Of a stretch of 5,763 nt of DNA, positions 5,709-5,763 are shown piece by piece; the stretch's first letter is position 1; the number at the start of each line of letters is the position of its first letter. This DNA is from an uncultured Flavobacteriaceae bacterium (GTDB lineage: Bacteria; Bacteroidota; Bacteroidia; Flavobacteriales; Flavobacteriaceae). Made by a program: the position numbers and the translations under genes. The notes under the pieces are model-generated. The model did not search any database and was not told the origin of the DNA. It saw only the letters and a list, made by a program, of their open reading frames with translations. The DNA is taken from the NCBI GenBank assembly GCA_913052425.1, contig CAJXEG010000087.1, positions 1 to 5,763 of the forward strand, read 5' to 3'.

Positions 5709-5763
5709 CGGGGTGTAGCGTAGCCCGGTCATCGCGCCTGCTTTGGGAGCAGGAGGTCGCAGG
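5709..5763 (+). tRNA. tRNA-Pro (anticodon TGG), truncated at the window edge
   Basis: The 5' part of a proline tRNA is present. The acceptor strand is CGGGGTG (5709-5715). The D stem pairs GCG 5718-5720 with CGC 5733-5735 around a loop containing GG. The anticodon stem pairs CCTGC 5737-5741 with GCAGG 5749-5753 around the loop TTTGGGA, with anticodon TGG at 5744-5746. The window stops after the 5' strand of the T stem (GCAGG 5759-5763), so the T loop and 3' acceptor strand lie outside. A UGG anticodon reads CCA and, by wobble, the other proline codons. Confidence 0.95.

Overview
The window looks like ordinary chromosome from a member of the Bacteroidota, most likely a Flavobacteriaceae-type organism. 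The sequence evidence is the low GC content, the lack of convincing Shine-Dalgarno sequences before the starts, and promoter elements of the Bacteroidota type (TTTG, about 19 bp, then TAnnTTTG). The proteins also have a flavobacterial character: a lipoprotein Cu/Zn superoxide dismutase with a WCIGC loop, a lipoprotein cyclophilin, and a small flavobacterial-type hypothetical protein. I see no insertion sequence, phage gene, CRISPR array or sign of recent transfer.

Layout, left to right. Bases 1-66 probably hold the last 21 codons of an unidentified plus-strand gene. sodC (134-655, +) encodes a secreted, lipid-anchored superoxide dismutase. It runs tail-to-tail into a minus-strand pair: a Nudix hydrolase of the CoA-pyrophosphatase type (2139-1495), then a PlsC-like acyltransferase (1461-670), 33 nt apart and probably cotranscribed. 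The Nudix gene is head-to-head with a plus-strand lipoprotein peptidyl-prolyl isomerase (2138-2827), and the two start codons overlap in a single CATG. After a 107-nt AT-rich gap comes oxyR (2935-3861, +), the peroxide sensor, with both redox cysteines at the E. coli positions 199 and 208. oxyR ends 5 nt from the stop of a small minus-strand gene (4076-3867). Next is a clear intrinsic terminator (minus strand, 4171-4199) for the last full gene, a stand-alone TrpB2-type tryptophan synthase beta chain (5581-4223, -). The right edge holds the start of tRNA-Pro(TGG) on the plus strand, behind a near-perfect Bacteroidota promoter.

Functionally the genes are mostly separate housekeeping units. There is a loose oxidative-stress and envelope theme: SodC removes superoxide outside the cytoplasm, OxyR senses hydrogen peroxide, the cyclophilin lipoprotein probably assists envelope protein folding, and the acyltransferase probably makes phospholipid. 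I do not see a new multi-gene system. The points most worth a second look are the overlapping divergent start codons, the altered acyltransferase active-site motifs, the extra cysteine pair in SodC, the small conserved-looking protein, and the trpA-less TrpB2.
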